Origin: Opacimonas sp040514355
GTDB taxonomy: Bacteria; Pseudomonadota; Gammaproteobacteria; Enterobacterales; Alteromonadaceae
NCBI GenBank assembly: GCA_040514355.1
Contig: JBEVCF010000100.1
Location: 1-23,746 of the forward strand
Reading direction: 5' to 3'
DNA: 23,746 bases
Part shown: in pieces, positions 23,725-23,746 of the stretch
Numbering within the stretch: position 1 is the first letter of the stretch
Layout: each line of letters begins with the position of its first letter
Notes under the pieces: generated by a model
Database searches by the model: none
Seen by the model: the letters and a program-made list of their open reading frames with translations, nothing else
Told to the model about the DNA's origin: nothing
Translations under genes and position numbers: made by a program

Positions 23725-23746
23725 CATTATTATTTTACCATTCAAA

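Noticed and set aside
1..23746. CRISPR arrays, transposase or integrase genes, tRNA/rRNA genes, anti-phage systems.
   Set aside because: I looked on both strands and saw no regularly spaced repeats, mobile-element genes, or recognisable RNA genes; almost all bases are in metabolic genes.

Overview
The window reads as chromosomal DNA of a marine gammaproteobacterium of the Alteromonadales (Alteromonas/Glaciecola/Paraglaciecola-like). This rests on YciK, GlnRS, the VolA/Pla-1 type lipase, a LiuR-type leucine catabolism operon, and a sugar locus that pairs a GPH/SUC-like MFS transporter and a lipoprotein alpha-amylase with a tryptophan-halogenase family protein. The assignment is an inference from protein recognition, not from a search. 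Ten Ns at 14664-14673 show that this is a draft assembly, which matters for judging the two damaged genes below.

Layout. (1) 1-5247, minus strand: two predicted outer-membrane lipoprotein hydrolases. One is an Ntn-type penicillin/AHL acylase that runs off the left edge. The other is a VolA/Pla-1 family lipase/phospholipase. An intrinsic terminator lies between them. (2) 5488-7893: yciK (plus) converges on glnS (minus) with no intervening base. A terminator-like hairpin lies inside the end of yciK. (3) 8042-13820: a maltodextrin-type locus. It has a LacI-family regulator, an alpha-amylase gene broken by a frameshift, an MFS sugar transporter that seems to lack about 20 residues of its first membrane helix, and a divergent flavin-dependent halogenase homologue. 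A LacI-type operator (TGCATACGTATTCA) sits between transporter and halogenase. (4) 13840-15343: a sensor histidine kinase interrupted by the assembly gap, directly downstream of (5) a thiolase gene (15400-16587). (6) 16678-23591: the complete leucine/isovalerate degradation operon liuR-liuA-liuB-liuC-liuD-liuE, divergent from the thiolase across a region with TTTACGTAAA palindromes. (7) 23592-23746: an AT-rich tail with a 12-bp inverted repeat.

How the genes work together. LiuA oxidises isovaleryl-CoA to 3-methylcrotonyl-CoA. LiuB/LiuD carboxylate it with biotin. LiuC hydrates 3-methylglutaconyl-CoA to HMG-CoA. LiuE cleaves that to acetyl-CoA and acetoacetate. The divergent thiolase can finish the route once acetoacetate is activated to acetoacetyl-CoA; no gene for that activation is in the window. 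In the sugar locus, the amylase would cut alpha-glucans at the cell surface, the MFS protein would import the products and the LacI protein would control both. The halogenase's role there is unknown. The unusual signals are concentrated in this locus: an orphan halogenase sharing a regulatory region with sugar genes, and two partner genes carrying deletions. I did not find a CRISPR array, transposon, tRNA, rRNA or a clearly new system.
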